DNA of 56,361 nucleotides, from contig UQGM01000013.1 of NCBI GenBank assembly GCA_900540535.1, positions 1 to 56,361 of the forward strand, written 5' to 3'. Below the pieces are notes generated by a model. That model was not told the DNA's origin and searched no databases. It saw nothing but the letters and a program-made list of their open reading frames with translations. The position numbers were made by a program, and so were the translations under genes. This document shows positions 49,390 through 56,361 of this stretch, one piece after another (position 1 is the first letter of the stretch; each line of letters starts with the position of its first letter). This DNA is from an uncultured Oscillospiraceae bacterium (GTDB lineage Bacteria > Bacillota > Clostridia > Oscillospirales > Acutalibacteraceae).

Positions 49390-50247
49390 TCATTTTGAGC
49401 GCAGAGCATATTGCTTGGGACTTACGCCTTTATATCTTTTGAAGGTCTTTATAAAATAGCTTAAATCATTGAATCCGCAGTTAAAAGCCGTCTGAGTAAC
49501 ACCCATATTACCGCTGAGCATACACTGGCAGGCACATTCAATACGGTAGAAATTAACATAATCTATGGGAGTTCTCGAAGTATAAAGTTTAAAGACGCTG
49601 CAAAGTCTTTTTTCGCTCAGACCCGAAATAGCTGAAAGCTTCTGAAGTGTTATTTCACCGGAGTAATTATTCTCTATCCACTCGATAATATTGCGTACAG
49701 CCTCAAGTTCTTCACGGTTTTTGGCGGAAATTCCAAGGGAAACCGTATAGGAGTTTTTTAACAGAAGATAAAAAATACTGTAAAGAACACTGTAAGCTAA
49801 AAGCTCATAAAAAGGCTCTTCGTTTTTCACCGTTTCAAAAAGCAGGTTTACTTTTTCGGATATCCTTTCATCAGTTCCGGTAGGGAAAAAGGTCTTTACT
49901 GCAAGGGTCTGTCCTGCAAGGGGAGAAAGATATTTCGCAGAGGCATCGCTCCTGCTTTTTGCCAGCATTGACATATCAAAAACTATACACTCATATACGC
50001 AGTTTTGGGGATTTCCGCTGTGGAGGCATCCGCAGTTTACAAAAACCATATCGCCTTTTTTAAGAGTATATTCAACTGTATCCACAAGAAGACACAGCTC
50101 CCCCTCCAGAACTCTGATAATTTCAAATTCACGGTGCCAGTGAGCGGGCATCAAATACTGGGGATGCGAAAAATTTACAAAATAATACTGGAGCGGAAAG
50201 GATGAAGAACCATGTGTTTTTTTCTCGTAATAGTCCGTATAGTTCAT
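49390..50247 (-). CDS. AraC-family transcriptional regulator, cupin sensor
   Basis: A 285-residue regulator. The N-terminal cupin (LMPAHWHREFEIIRVLEGELCLLVDTVEYTLKKGDMVFVNCGCLHSG) binds a small ligand, and the C-terminal AraC domain has two helix-turn-helices (LQKLSAISGLSEKRLCSVFKLYT and GVTQTAFNCGFNDLSYFIKTFKRYKGVSPKQY). GGAGG is 5 bases before ATG 50247. It is divergent from fucI, and the fuc promoter lacks a -35, so it most likely activates fucose genes in response to L-fucose or fuculose (inference). Confidence 0.92.
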   Translation of the reverse strand: MNYTDYYEKKTHGSSSFPLQYYFVNFSHPQYLMPAHWHREFEIIRVLEGELCLLVDTVEYTLKKGDMVFVNCGCLHSGNPQNCVYECIVFDMSMLAKSRSDASAKYLSPLAGQTLAVKTFFPTGTDERISEKVNLLFETVKNEEPFYELLAYSVLYSIFYLLLKNSYTVSLGISAKNREELEAVRNIIEWIENNYSGEITLQKLSAISGLSEKRLCSVFKLYTSRTPIDYVNFYRIECACQCMLSGNMGVTQTAFNCGFNDLSYFIKTFKRYKGVSPKQYALRSK

Positions 50248-50308
50248 TTTTGCCTCCAAAAAGGAAAATCGTTATACTTTTAGGGTCAAATAGCACAAGT
50301 ATTTTAGC

Positions 50309-50325
50309 ATATCAGCTGATATAAT
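50309..50325 (+). promoter_or_regulatory. fuc operon -10 with overlapping perfect palindrome
   Basis: TATAAT (50320-50325) shares its first bases with the 14-bp palindrome ATATCAGCTGATAT (50309-50322). The -35 position (50297-50302, AAGTAT) is poor, as expected for an activator-dependent promoter. Confidence 0.55.
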
Positions 50326-50369
50326 TCAATTATCAATAAAACCGTAAAAAATTCAAGGAGGTTTTTAAA

Positions 50370-52166
50370 TTGGCAAAAAGCAGACTTATAGGCGATTACC
50401 CCGTAATCGGAATCAGACCCACAATCGACGGCAGAAGAGGCTATCTTAAGGTTCGTGAATCCCTTGAGGAGCAGACAATGAACATGGCTAAAGCCGCTGC
50501 AAAACTTTTTGAGGAAAACATCAAGTACTCAAACGGCGAACCTGTAAAGGTAATCATTGCCGATACAACTATCGGCCGTGTTGCAGAGGCAGCAGCCTGC
50601 ACTGACAAGTTCAAGAAAGCCGGCGTTGACATCACCCTTACAGTTACACCCTGCTGGTGCTACGGCGCTGAAACAATGGACATGGAGCCCTCAACAATCA
50701 AAGGCGTTTGGGGCTTTAACGGAACTGAGCGTCCCGGCGCAGTTTATCTTGCATCAGTTCTTGCAACTCACGCACAGAAAGGTCTCCCCGCTTTCGGCAT
50801 ATACGGTCATGATGTCTGCGAGGCTGACGACACTTCAATTCCTGAGGACGTTAAAGAAAAGCTTCTCCGCTTCGGCAGATGCGCAGTTGCAGCAGCTACA
50901 ATGAGAGGCAAGTCATATCTTCAGATCGGCTCAATCTGCATGGGCATCGGCGGATCAATTATTGACCCCGCTTTCATCGAAGACTATCTCGGCATGAGAG
51001 TTGAGTCCGTTGACGAGGTTGAAATCATCAGAAGAATGGCAAACGGAATCTATGACGAGGCAGAGTTCCAGAAAGCTCTCAAATGGACAAAGGAAAACTG
51101 CAAGGAAGGATTTGACAAGAATCCTCCCGAGGTTCAGAAGACTCCCGAAGAGAAAGAAAAGGACTGGGAGTTTGTTGTCAAGATGATGTGCATTATCAAG
51201 GACCTTATGAACGGCAACGAAAATCTTCCCGAGGGCTGTGAGGAAGAGCGTGTAGGACATAACGCAATCGCAGCAGGTTTCCAGGGTCAGAGACAGTGGA
51301 CTGACTTCTATCCCAACTGCGACTTTGCAGAGGCACTGCTCAACACATCCTTTGACTGGAACGGAGCAAGAGAGCCATACATCCTTGCAACAGAAAACGA
51401 CGTTCTCAACGGTCTCGGCATGATGTTCATGAAGCTCCTTACAAACAGAGCTCAGATTTTCGCAGACGTACGTACATACTGGAGCCCCGAAGCTGTTAAG
51501 AAGGCAACAGGCTATGACATTGAAGGCGTGGCAAAAGAAGCCGGCGGATTCATTCACCTTATCAACTCCGGCGCTGCGTGCCTTGACGCCTGCGGACAGG
51601 CAAAAGATGAAAACGGCAACGGTACAATGAAACAGTGGTTCGATGTTACAGAGGAAGACCAGAAAGCTATCCTTGACGCTACCACATGGAACTCCGCAGA
51701 CTTCGGCTATTTCAGAGGCGGCGGATATTCTTCAAGATTCCTTACAGAGGCTGAAATGCCCTGCACAATGATAAGACTTAACCTTGTTAAGGGTCTCGGC
51801 CCCGTTGTACAGATTGCAGAGGGCTGGACAATCAAGCTTCCCGACGAGGTATCCGATAAGCTCTGGAAGCGTACAGACTATACATGGCCCTGCACATGGT
51901 TCGCCCCCAGAACAACAGGAAAGGGCGCATTCAAGACAGCATACGACGTTATGAACAACTGGGGCGCAAACCACGGCGCAATCAGCTACGGCCACATCGG
52001 CGCAGACCTTATCACCCTTTGCTCAATGCTTCGTATTCCCGTTTCAATGCACAACGTTGACGAAGATAAGATCTTCCGTCCCGCCGCATGGAACGCATTC
52101 GGCATGGACAAAGAGGGACAGGATTTCAGAGCCTGTGCTGCATACGGCCCCATGTACAAAAAATAA
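50370..52166 (+). CDS. fucI: L-fucose isomerase
   Basis: A 598-residue ketol isomerase converting L-fucose to L-fuculose with Mn2+. Typical blocks: GDYPVIGIRPTIDGRRGYLKVRESLEEQT at the N-terminus, TPCWCYGAETMDM, GFNGTERPGAVYLA, LQIGSICMGIGGSIIDP, and C-terminal GGYSSRFLTEAEMPCTMIRLN. Metal ligands of FucI (Glu and Asp in the central domain, His late) appear present. The length is the usual ~595. TTG is the start, with AAGGAGG (50355-50361) upstream. First gene of fucI-kinase-fucA. L-arabinose isomerase side activity is known in the family. Confidence 0.97.
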   Translation: MAKSRLIGDYPVIGIRPTIDGRRGYLKVRESLEEQTMNMAKAAAKLFEENIKYSNGEPVKVIIADTTIGRVAEAAACTDKFKKAGVDITLTVTPCWCYGAETMDMEPSTIKGVWGFNGTERPGAVYLASVLATHAQKGLPAFGIYGHDVCEADDTSIPEDVKEKLLRFGRCAVAAATMRGKSYLQIGSICMGIGGSIIDPAFIEDYLGMRVESVDEVEIIRRMANGIYDEAEFQKALKWTKENCKEGFDKNPPEVQKTPEEKEKDWEFVVKMMCIIKDLMNGNENLPEGCEEERVGHNAIAAGFQGQRQWTDFYPNCDFAEALLNTSFDWNGAREPYILATENDVLNGLGMMFMKLLTNRAQIFADVRTYWSPEAVKKATGYDIEGVAKEAGGFIHLINSGAACLDACGQAKDENGNGTMKQWFDVTEEDQKAILDATTWNSADFGYFRGGGYSSRFLTEAEMPCTMIRLNLVKGLGPVVQIAEGWTIKLPDEVSDKLWKRTDYTWPCTWFAPRTTGKGAFKTAYDVMNNWGANHGAISYGHIGADLITLCSMLRIPVSMHNVDEDKIFRPAAWNAFGMDKEGQDFRACAAYGPMYKK

Positions 52167-52175
52167 GGTGGACAT

Positions 52176-53648
52176 ATGAGTAACACAACAGTTCTTGCAA
52201 TGGATTTCGGCGCATCAAGCGGCAGAGCCATAGCAGCCACTTTTGACGGAGAAAAAATAACTCTCAAAGAAATACACCGTTTTTCAAATGATCCGGTCAT
52301 CGTAAACGGCAGTATGTACTGGGACATTTTAAGACTGTTTTTTGAAATAAAGCAAAGTCTTGTCAAGGCAAAATCTCTCGGTAAAATCGAGAGCATTGCC
52401 GTTGACACCTGGGGCGTTGATTTCGGTCTTATTGATGAAGACGGAAACCTTATTGAAAACCCTGTTCACTACCGTGACGAAAGGACAAAAGGCATTTTAG
52501 AGGAAGCCGAAAAGCTTTTAAGTCTTGAGAAAGTTTATGACATAACCGGCAATCAGATTATGGAGATAAACTCTCTTTTCCAGCTTCTCGCCCTTAAGAA
52601 AACACGTCCTGCCGCTCTTGAAAGAGCCGATAAAGTTATGTTTATCCCAGACCTTCTAAACTTCTTCCTTTCCGGGGAAAAGAAAAGTGAAATATCAATC
52701 GCTTCTACCTCTTCCCTTATGGATGCAAGGACAAAACAGTGGTCAGAGGAAATTCTCGAAAAGGCGGGAATTTCAAAGGATAAGCTTGCACCTATTGTTC
52801 CCAGCGGAACGGTACTTGGCACTCTCAGAGACGATATATGTGAGGAGCTTTCGGTAGACAAGATAAAAGTTGTCACTGCCGCTTCCCACGACACTCAGAG
52901 CGCCATGCTCGCCTCCCCTGCAAAGGAAAAGGATTTCATCTTCCTATCCTGCGGAACATGGTCACTTTTCGGAACTGAGCTTGACGCTCCGGTAATTGAT
53001 GAAAATTCCAAAACCTGCAATGTTACAAATGAGACGGGAGCAGAGAACAAAACCTCTTTCCTTAAAAACATTATAGGTCTTTGGCTTATTCAGGAGAGCC
53101 GCCGTCGCTGGGCAAAAGAGGGCAATGAATACTCTTTCGGAGAGCTTGAATCTCTGGGAGAAAAAGCGGAGCCTTTCGCCTGCTTTATAGACCCTGATGA
53201 CCCGGTTTTCACTCCCTCGGGAAATATGCCGAAAAGAATCAGGGAATACTGTGAAAAAACAGGTCAGAAAGTTCCCGAAACAGTCGGCAAAATTGTCAGG
53301 TGCATAAACGAAAGCCTTGCGATGAAGTACAAAACCGCTTTGCTGGAAATAGAAAAATGCACAGGCAAAAAGTACAATGCAATCCACATTGTAGGCGGAG
53401 GATCTCAGAGTGAACAGCTTTGCCGCTTCACCGCCAATGCCTGCGGCTGCACAGTATATGCTGGCCCTGTTGAAGCCACAGCTTTCGGAAACGCCGCTGT
53501 TCAGCTTATAGCCTGCGGAAAAATCGAAAATGCAGCCAAGGCAAGGGAGATTATAAGCAGATCGGAAGAGATCAAAACCTACTCCCCCTGTGACACCGAA
53601 AAATGGGAAGAGTATTACAAAACTTTCAAAAAAGTCACGGAAAAATAA
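52176..53648 (+). CDS. FGGY-family kinase, rhamnulokinase-like, acting as fuculokinase
   Basis: A 490-residue sugar kinase. The phosphate-1 loop MDFGASSGRAIAATFDG, SIAVDTWGVDFGLID, NPVHYRDERT, AASHDTQSAML, SCGTWSLFGTEL and the adenosine motif IHIVGGGSQSEQLCRFTANACG mark a RhaB-type FGGY enzyme. The closest look is rhamnulokinase, but fucI upstream and fucA downstream argue that it phosphorylates L-fuculose at O1 here; rhamnulokinases and fuculokinases are hard to tell apart by sequence. It starts 10 bases after fucI with AAGGTGG. Confidence 0.9.
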   Translation: MSNTTVLAMDFGASSGRAIAATFDGEKITLKEIHRFSNDPVIVNGSMYWDILRLFFEIKQSLVKAKSLGKIESIAVDTWGVDFGLIDEDGNLIENPVHYRDERTKGILEEAEKLLSLEKVYDITGNQIMEINSLFQLLALKKTRPAALERADKVMFIPDLLNFFLSGEKKSEISIASTSSLMDARTKQWSEEILEKAGISKDKLAPIVPSGTVLGTLRDDICEELSVDKIKVVTAASHDTQSAMLASPAKEKDFIFLSCGTWSLFGTELDAPVIDENSKTCNVTNETGAENKTSFLKNIIGLWLIQESRRRWAKEGNEYSFGELESLGEKAEPFACFIDPDDPVFTPSGNMPKRIREYCEKTGQKVPETVGKIVRCINESLAMKYKTALLEIEKCTGKKYNAIHIVGGGSQSEQLCRFTANACGCTVYAGPVEATAFGNAAVQLIACGKIENAAKAREIISRSEEIKTYSPCDTEKWEEYYKTFKKVTEK

Positions 53649-53673
53649 AAGCAAATTCTAAGGAGAAAACACA

Positions 53674-54363
53674 ATGAAATACTATGAGCTTCGCAAGCAG
53701 ATTTGCGATGTATGCTATAAAATGTGGCAGCTCGGCTGGGTTGCCGCCAACGACGGAAACGTTTCCGTAAAGCTTGAGGACGGAACATTCCTCGCTACCC
53801 CCACAGGAATCAGCAAAAGCTTTATCACACCCGAAAAGCTTGTACATATCGACAAGGACGGCAACATCATCGACGCTCTCGACGGATACCGTCCCTCATC
53901 TGAGATTAAAATGCATCTTCGCTGCTATGAAGAGCGTGACGATGTAGGAGCTGTTCTCCACGCTCATCCCCCAACCGCAACAGGCTATGCAGTTGCAAAC
54001 AAGGCTCTTGATGAGTATTCAATGATTGAAACTGTTATAGCTATCGGTTCAATTCCCGTAACACCATACGGCACACCCTCAACCTATGAGGTTCCCGACA
54101 ACATCGCACCCTATCTCGGCGAGCATGACGTATTGCTTTTACAGAACCACGGCGCACTTTCAGTAGGCGCAGACCTTATGACAGCCTACTACCGTATGGA
54201 AACCCTTGAGCTTTTCGCAAAGATCAGCCTTAACGCACATCTTCTGGGCGGTGCAAAGGAAATTTCAAGAGAAAACATTGACCGCCTTATTGATATGCGT
54301 AAAAACTACGGTGTAACAGGCAGACATCCCGGATACAAAAAGTATCCCAACGGTTCAAACTGA
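53674..54363 (+). CDS. fucA: L-fuculose-phosphate aldolase (class II)
   Basis: A 229-residue zinc aldolase that cleaves L-fuculose-1-phosphate to DHAP and L-lactaldehyde. The N-terminal AANDGNVSVKLEDGTFLATPTGISKSFIT (phosphate site), SSEIKMHLRCYEERDDVGAVLHAHPP (catalytic Glu and two Zn His) and LLLQNHGALSVGADLMTAYYRMETLE (third His) are intact. The related RhuA and AraD are excluded only by context. It ends the fuc operon, which is closed by a terminator. L-lactaldehyde would be reduced to 1,2-propanediol or oxidised to lactate. Confidence 0.93.
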   Translation: MKYYELRKQICDVCYKMWQLGWVAANDGNVSVKLEDGTFLATPTGISKSFITPEKLVHIDKDGNIIDALDGYRPSSEIKMHLRCYEERDDVGAVLHAHPPTATGYAVANKALDEYSMIETVIAIGSIPVTPYGTPSTYEVPDNIAPYLGEHDVLLLQNHGALSVGADLMTAYYRMETLELFAKISLNAHLLGGAKEISRENIDRLIDMRKNYGVTGRHPGYKKYPNGSN

Positions 54364-54395
54364 TTGAATTGAGATCTGATTATCCTATATGAAAA

Positions 54396-54437
54396 GACCC
54401 GTCTCAGAACAAGCTAAGCTGTTTTGAGGCGGGTTTG
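54396..54437 (+). terminator. Terminator of the fuc operon
   Basis: A 14-bp RNA stem with two G-U pairs (54397-54410 with 54421-54434), loop AAGCTAAGCT, then TT. It could serve the convergent gene as well. Confidence 0.75.
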
Positions 54438-54447
54438 TAATATAAAC

Positions 54448-54936
54448 TTACTGATTTTCTTCTTCGTCTATTTCTTTTTCAATTTTCTGCTGACCTTTTT
54501 TATGAAGCACATATATGAGAAAAAAGGCTAATGAAATAAATATGGTTGAGGAAATAAAGGAAACTAACAGCACCATAAGAAAATGCATATCAAATATTCC
54601 TGTATAGAGCTCTTTGTAGGAAGCGTAGTTTTTTATACCGTTTAAAACGGTTACACCAATACTTAAAAGCAAAATCAAAATAACCGATAACAGCTTTCCT
54701 CTTTTTGAGGCATCTATAAGCGTATTTCCCTTAATCATACTTCTTACGGCAACATAAAGTATAGACAAAGCAACAATTATAAGTTCCGAAGCATATTCGG
54801 TAACAGGCAGATTAAATAAATAAGCTTTTACCATAACTGAAACTATCAAGCCAAAGACAACTACGAGAAAAGCTTCACCAAAAATTTTATTTGTCAGCTG
54901 AACTATACGTTCATCTTTGATTTTTTTATTTTTCAT
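54448..54936 (-). CDS. Small multi-pass membrane protein paired with an XRE regulator
   Basis: A 162-residue membrane protein with four TM helices (about residues 18-40, 47-65, 79-98, 113-140) and a charged C-terminal tail. It begins MKNKKIKDERIVQLTNKIFGEAF, a pattern seen in uncharacterised Firmicutes proteins of this size encoded after small XRE repressors; I am not sure of a DUF number. ATG 54936 overlaps the regulator's TGA by 4 bases (ATGA), so the two are translationally coupled. Such pairs are often self-regulated stress or membrane-response modules; the role here is unknown. Confidence 0.6.
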   Translation of the reverse strand: MKNKKIKDERIVQLTNKIFGEAFLVVVFGLIVSVMVKAYLFNLPVTEYASELIIVALSILYVAVRSMIKGNTLIDASKRGKLLSVILILLLSIGVTVLNGIKNYASYKELYTGIFDMHFLMVLLVSFISSTIFISLAFFLIYVLHKKGQQKIEKEIDEEENQ

Positions 54937-55133
54937 GACTGTTCCTCCCAAAACAAATCGTTTAAAGTTTTATTAAGCGCTTTGCATATTTCAATACATA
55001 GCTTTAAAGTAGGATTATAATTTCCGGATTCTATTAATCCTATAGTTTGCCGTGTCACGCCAACACGGTTAGCCAAATCTTCCTGACTCATATCACCTTC
55101 TATTCTTGCGATTTTCAGCTTTTTATTTTTCAT
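54933..55133 (-). CDS. XRE-family HTH regulator (small, YozG/YgzD-like type)
   Basis: A 66-residue Cro/CI-type repressor consisting only of the DNA-binding domain: KIARIEGDMSQEDLANRVGVTRQTIGLIESGNYNPTLKLCIEICKALNKTLNDLFW. ATG 55133 has AAGGAGGG in front; the longer frame to 55184 has no such site. It overlaps the next membrane-protein gene by 4 bases and probably represses the pair. A second, similar regulator lies truncated at the window's end. Confidence 0.92.
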   Translation of the reverse strand: MKNKKLKIARIEGDMSQEDLANRVGVTRQTIGLIESGNYNPTLKLCIEICKALNKTLNDLFWEEQS

Positions 55134-55339
55134 ATCTTCCCTCCTTGCTGTTCTGATTATATAATATACATTGCCAAATGTCAACTATATATTGCATATT
55201 GTTTTGTTTATCTTTCAAAAAGAAAAAACGAAAAACTCTTATAATGAATTTTTCGTATTTCCATTTGATTTTTGCCATATAAAAAAGTAAAATAAACCAA
55301 AGTGAAAACAAACTGTTACATGAAAGGCGGTTTTGTAAT

Positions 55340-56050
55340 ATGAAAAGAGCTGTTATTACAGGTGGAGCTTCCGGAATAGGACGCCATTTAGCAATCGGCT
55401 TTGCAAAAGAGGAATATGAGGTATTTGCCCTTGATATAATTGATACCTCTTTCTCCGAAAAGAACATTCATTTTTATAAAATGGATTTACGCAGCGAAAC
55501 TGAGATTCACCAATGCTTTAAAAAGATTACTGAGGAATACGGTGAAATCAGCGTTTTAATAAATAACGGCGCAATCAGCAAATTCAATAAATCAGTTTAT
55601 GAAATATCAGTAAAAGAATTTGATGACGTACTCACCACTAACCTGAGAGGTGCGTTTATCTGCTGCAAAGAGTTCATCGCACAAAAGCAAAGGAGCAGCT
55701 ATGGACGAATAGTAAACATTGCATCCACAAGATTTCATCAGAACGAAGCAGGCTGGGAAGCATACGGAGCATCAAAGGGCGGTATAGTATCCTTGACGAA
55801 CAGCCTTTGTGTATCTCTTAGCAATACAGGCATAACGGTAAACGCTATCAGCCCCGGCTGGATTGAGGTTGGCGACTACACCAGCTTAACGGAAAGAGAT
55901 CATAAGCAGCATCCATCAGGACGTGTTGGAAAGCCTCAGGACATTGTAAATGCCTGCCTTTTCCTGTGCCGTGAAGAAAATGGTTTTATCAACGGCGCAA
56001 ACCTTATTATCGACGGCGGCATGACAAAGAAAATGATTTATGAAGAATGA
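55340..56050 (+). CDS. SDR-family oxidoreductase
   Basis: A 236-residue classical short-chain dehydrogenase. The nucleotide loop TGGASGIG (residues 7-14), an acidic residue after strand 2 (ALDII, favouring NAD(H)), NNGA in place of the usual NNAG, the catalytic Ser in NIASTR and YxxxK in YGASKGG, then NAISPGWIEV and the C-terminal GANLIIDGGM. All catalytic residues are intact. The substrate is unknown. It has AAAGGCGG before the ATG and no close operon partner. Confidence 0.9.
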   Translation: MKRAVITGGASGIGRHLAIGFAKEEYEVFALDIIDTSFSEKNIHFYKMDLRSETEIHQCFKKITEEYGEISVLINNGAISKFNKSVYEISVKEFDDVLTTNLRGAFICCKEFIAQKQRSSYGRIVNIASTRFHQNEAGWEAYGASKGGIVSLTNSLCVSLSNTGITVNAISPGWIEVGDYTSLTERDHKQHPSGRVGKPQDIVNACLFLCREENGFINGANLIIDGGMTKKMIYEE

Positions 56051-56131
56051 TATAAAATACTTTTGACTGAAAAAATGTATCCAAAGAAAAATCAATAACT
56101 GGAGTTTATTTCCACGTCTAAAGACACCAAG

Positions 56132-56162
56132 AAAAAAACAGAAAACCGTTTCCGATTTTCTG
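56132..56162 (-). terminator. Terminator of the truncated XRE gene
   Basis: Stem CAGAAAA-C-CG / CG-A-TTTTCTG (56139-56148 with 56153-56162, one mismatch), followed on the minus strand by seven T's. Confidence 0.8.
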
Positions 56163-56197
56163 CTTGATAATAACATCCGTGAACGATCAGGATTTAA

Positions 56198-56361
56198 TCA
56201 ATCAAAATAGAATAATTCCTCAAACTTCTTATCAAGTGCAATACACAAAATGAGAGCAAGTTTGGCAGTAGGATTAAACTGACCTGTTTCAATCGAACTG
56301 ATGGTATTACGGGAGACGCCTACCATTTCGGCAAGTTGAGTTTGTGAAAGCTTGCGTTCCG
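56198..56361 (-). CDS. XRE-family HTH regulator, 5' end cut by the window edge
   Basis: The minus strand carries 53 codons of an open frame that ends with TGA at 56198: ERKLSQTQLAEMVGVSRNTISSIETGQFNPTAKLALILCIALDKKFEELFYF. This is a Cro/CI helix-turn-helix of the same small class as the regulator at 54933-55133 but clearly diverged from it. About 10 N-terminal residues should lie outside the window. It has its own terminator. Confidence 0.9.
   Translation of the reverse strand, partial: ERKLSQTQLAEMVGVSRNTISSIETGQFNPTAKLALILCIALDKKFEELFYFD

Noticed and set aside
50955..51557. 200-codon open frame opposite fucI, and 52962-53654 opposite the kinase
   Set aside because: Shadows of well-supported genes with no family features; they arise from codon bias of the sense genes.
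1..56361. Prophage, insertion sequence, integrase or toxin-antitoxin island
   Set aside because: No transposase, integrase, phage structural gene or toxin fold is visible; the two small XRE regulators alone do not support one.

Overview
The window looks like the chromosome of an anaerobic, spore-forming member of the Clostridia, most likely a gut Oscillospirales/Ruminococcaceae-type organism. This is inferred from moderate-to-low GC, strong AAGGAGG ribosome-binding sites with frequent TTG and GTG starts, a SpoIIR gene, FeoB with a FeoB-associated Cys-rich protein, EFR1-type ferredoxin, NhaC, Fe-dependent alcohol dehydrogenase, and host-glycan genes (fucose pathway, sialidase-like protein). 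I see no phage, insertion sequence, CRISPR array or integrase.

Layout. 1-4.7 kb: the end of an unknown gene, a small zinc-ribbon membrane protein, an esterase, and a ferrous iron module (DtxR/MntR-type regulator divergent from feoA-feoA-feoB-Cys-rich protein) carrying three copies of one dyad, GTTAG-N6-CTAAC. 4.8-12.6 kb: a DUF3592-like membrane protein, tRNA-Lys, a phosphodiesterase divergent from an organophosphate antiporter plus mannose-6-phosphate isomerase, then minus-strand GDPD, spoIIR, ispE and a PHP phosphatase. 12.9-16.7 kb: nadE (with an eroded glutaminase domain), an ACT protein, a UPF0210 protein and DUF378. 16.9-21.2 kb: a large duplicated secreted surface protein and a membrane M28 peptidase. 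21.5-23.9 kb: a GPH sugar symporter and a small exported protein.

24-36 kb is the minus-strand core block rpoB-rpoC-rpsL-rpsG-fusA-tuf. Promoters are visible before rpoB, before rpsL and before tuf, and leader or intergenic RNA structure is visible at rpoB, rpsL, rpsG, fusA and tuf. 36.4-43 kb: NhaC, a sialidase-like protein with an EFR1 ferredoxin, a methyltransferase, an Fe-ADH with a Rex-like operator, and a strongly structured, terminator-ended non-coding RNA of about 285 nt (42.49-42.78 kb) that I could not assign to a family.

42.8-49.3 kb: a two-component system downstream of a sodium:solute symporter gene broken by three single-base deletions, and a lipid-anchored or TM-anchored metallophosphoesterase/PQQ-propeller protein. 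49.4-54.4 kb: AraC regulator divergent from fucI-FGGY kinase-fucA, a complete route from L-fucose to DHAP plus L-lactaldehyde. 54.4-56.4 kb: a regulator/membrane-protein pair, an SDR, and a truncated XRE regulator at the edge.

Best candidates for something new are the orphan structured RNA, the structured rpsL-rpsG intergenic RNA, the degenerate NadE glutaminase domain, the duplicated surface-protein fold, and the symporter/kinase junction.
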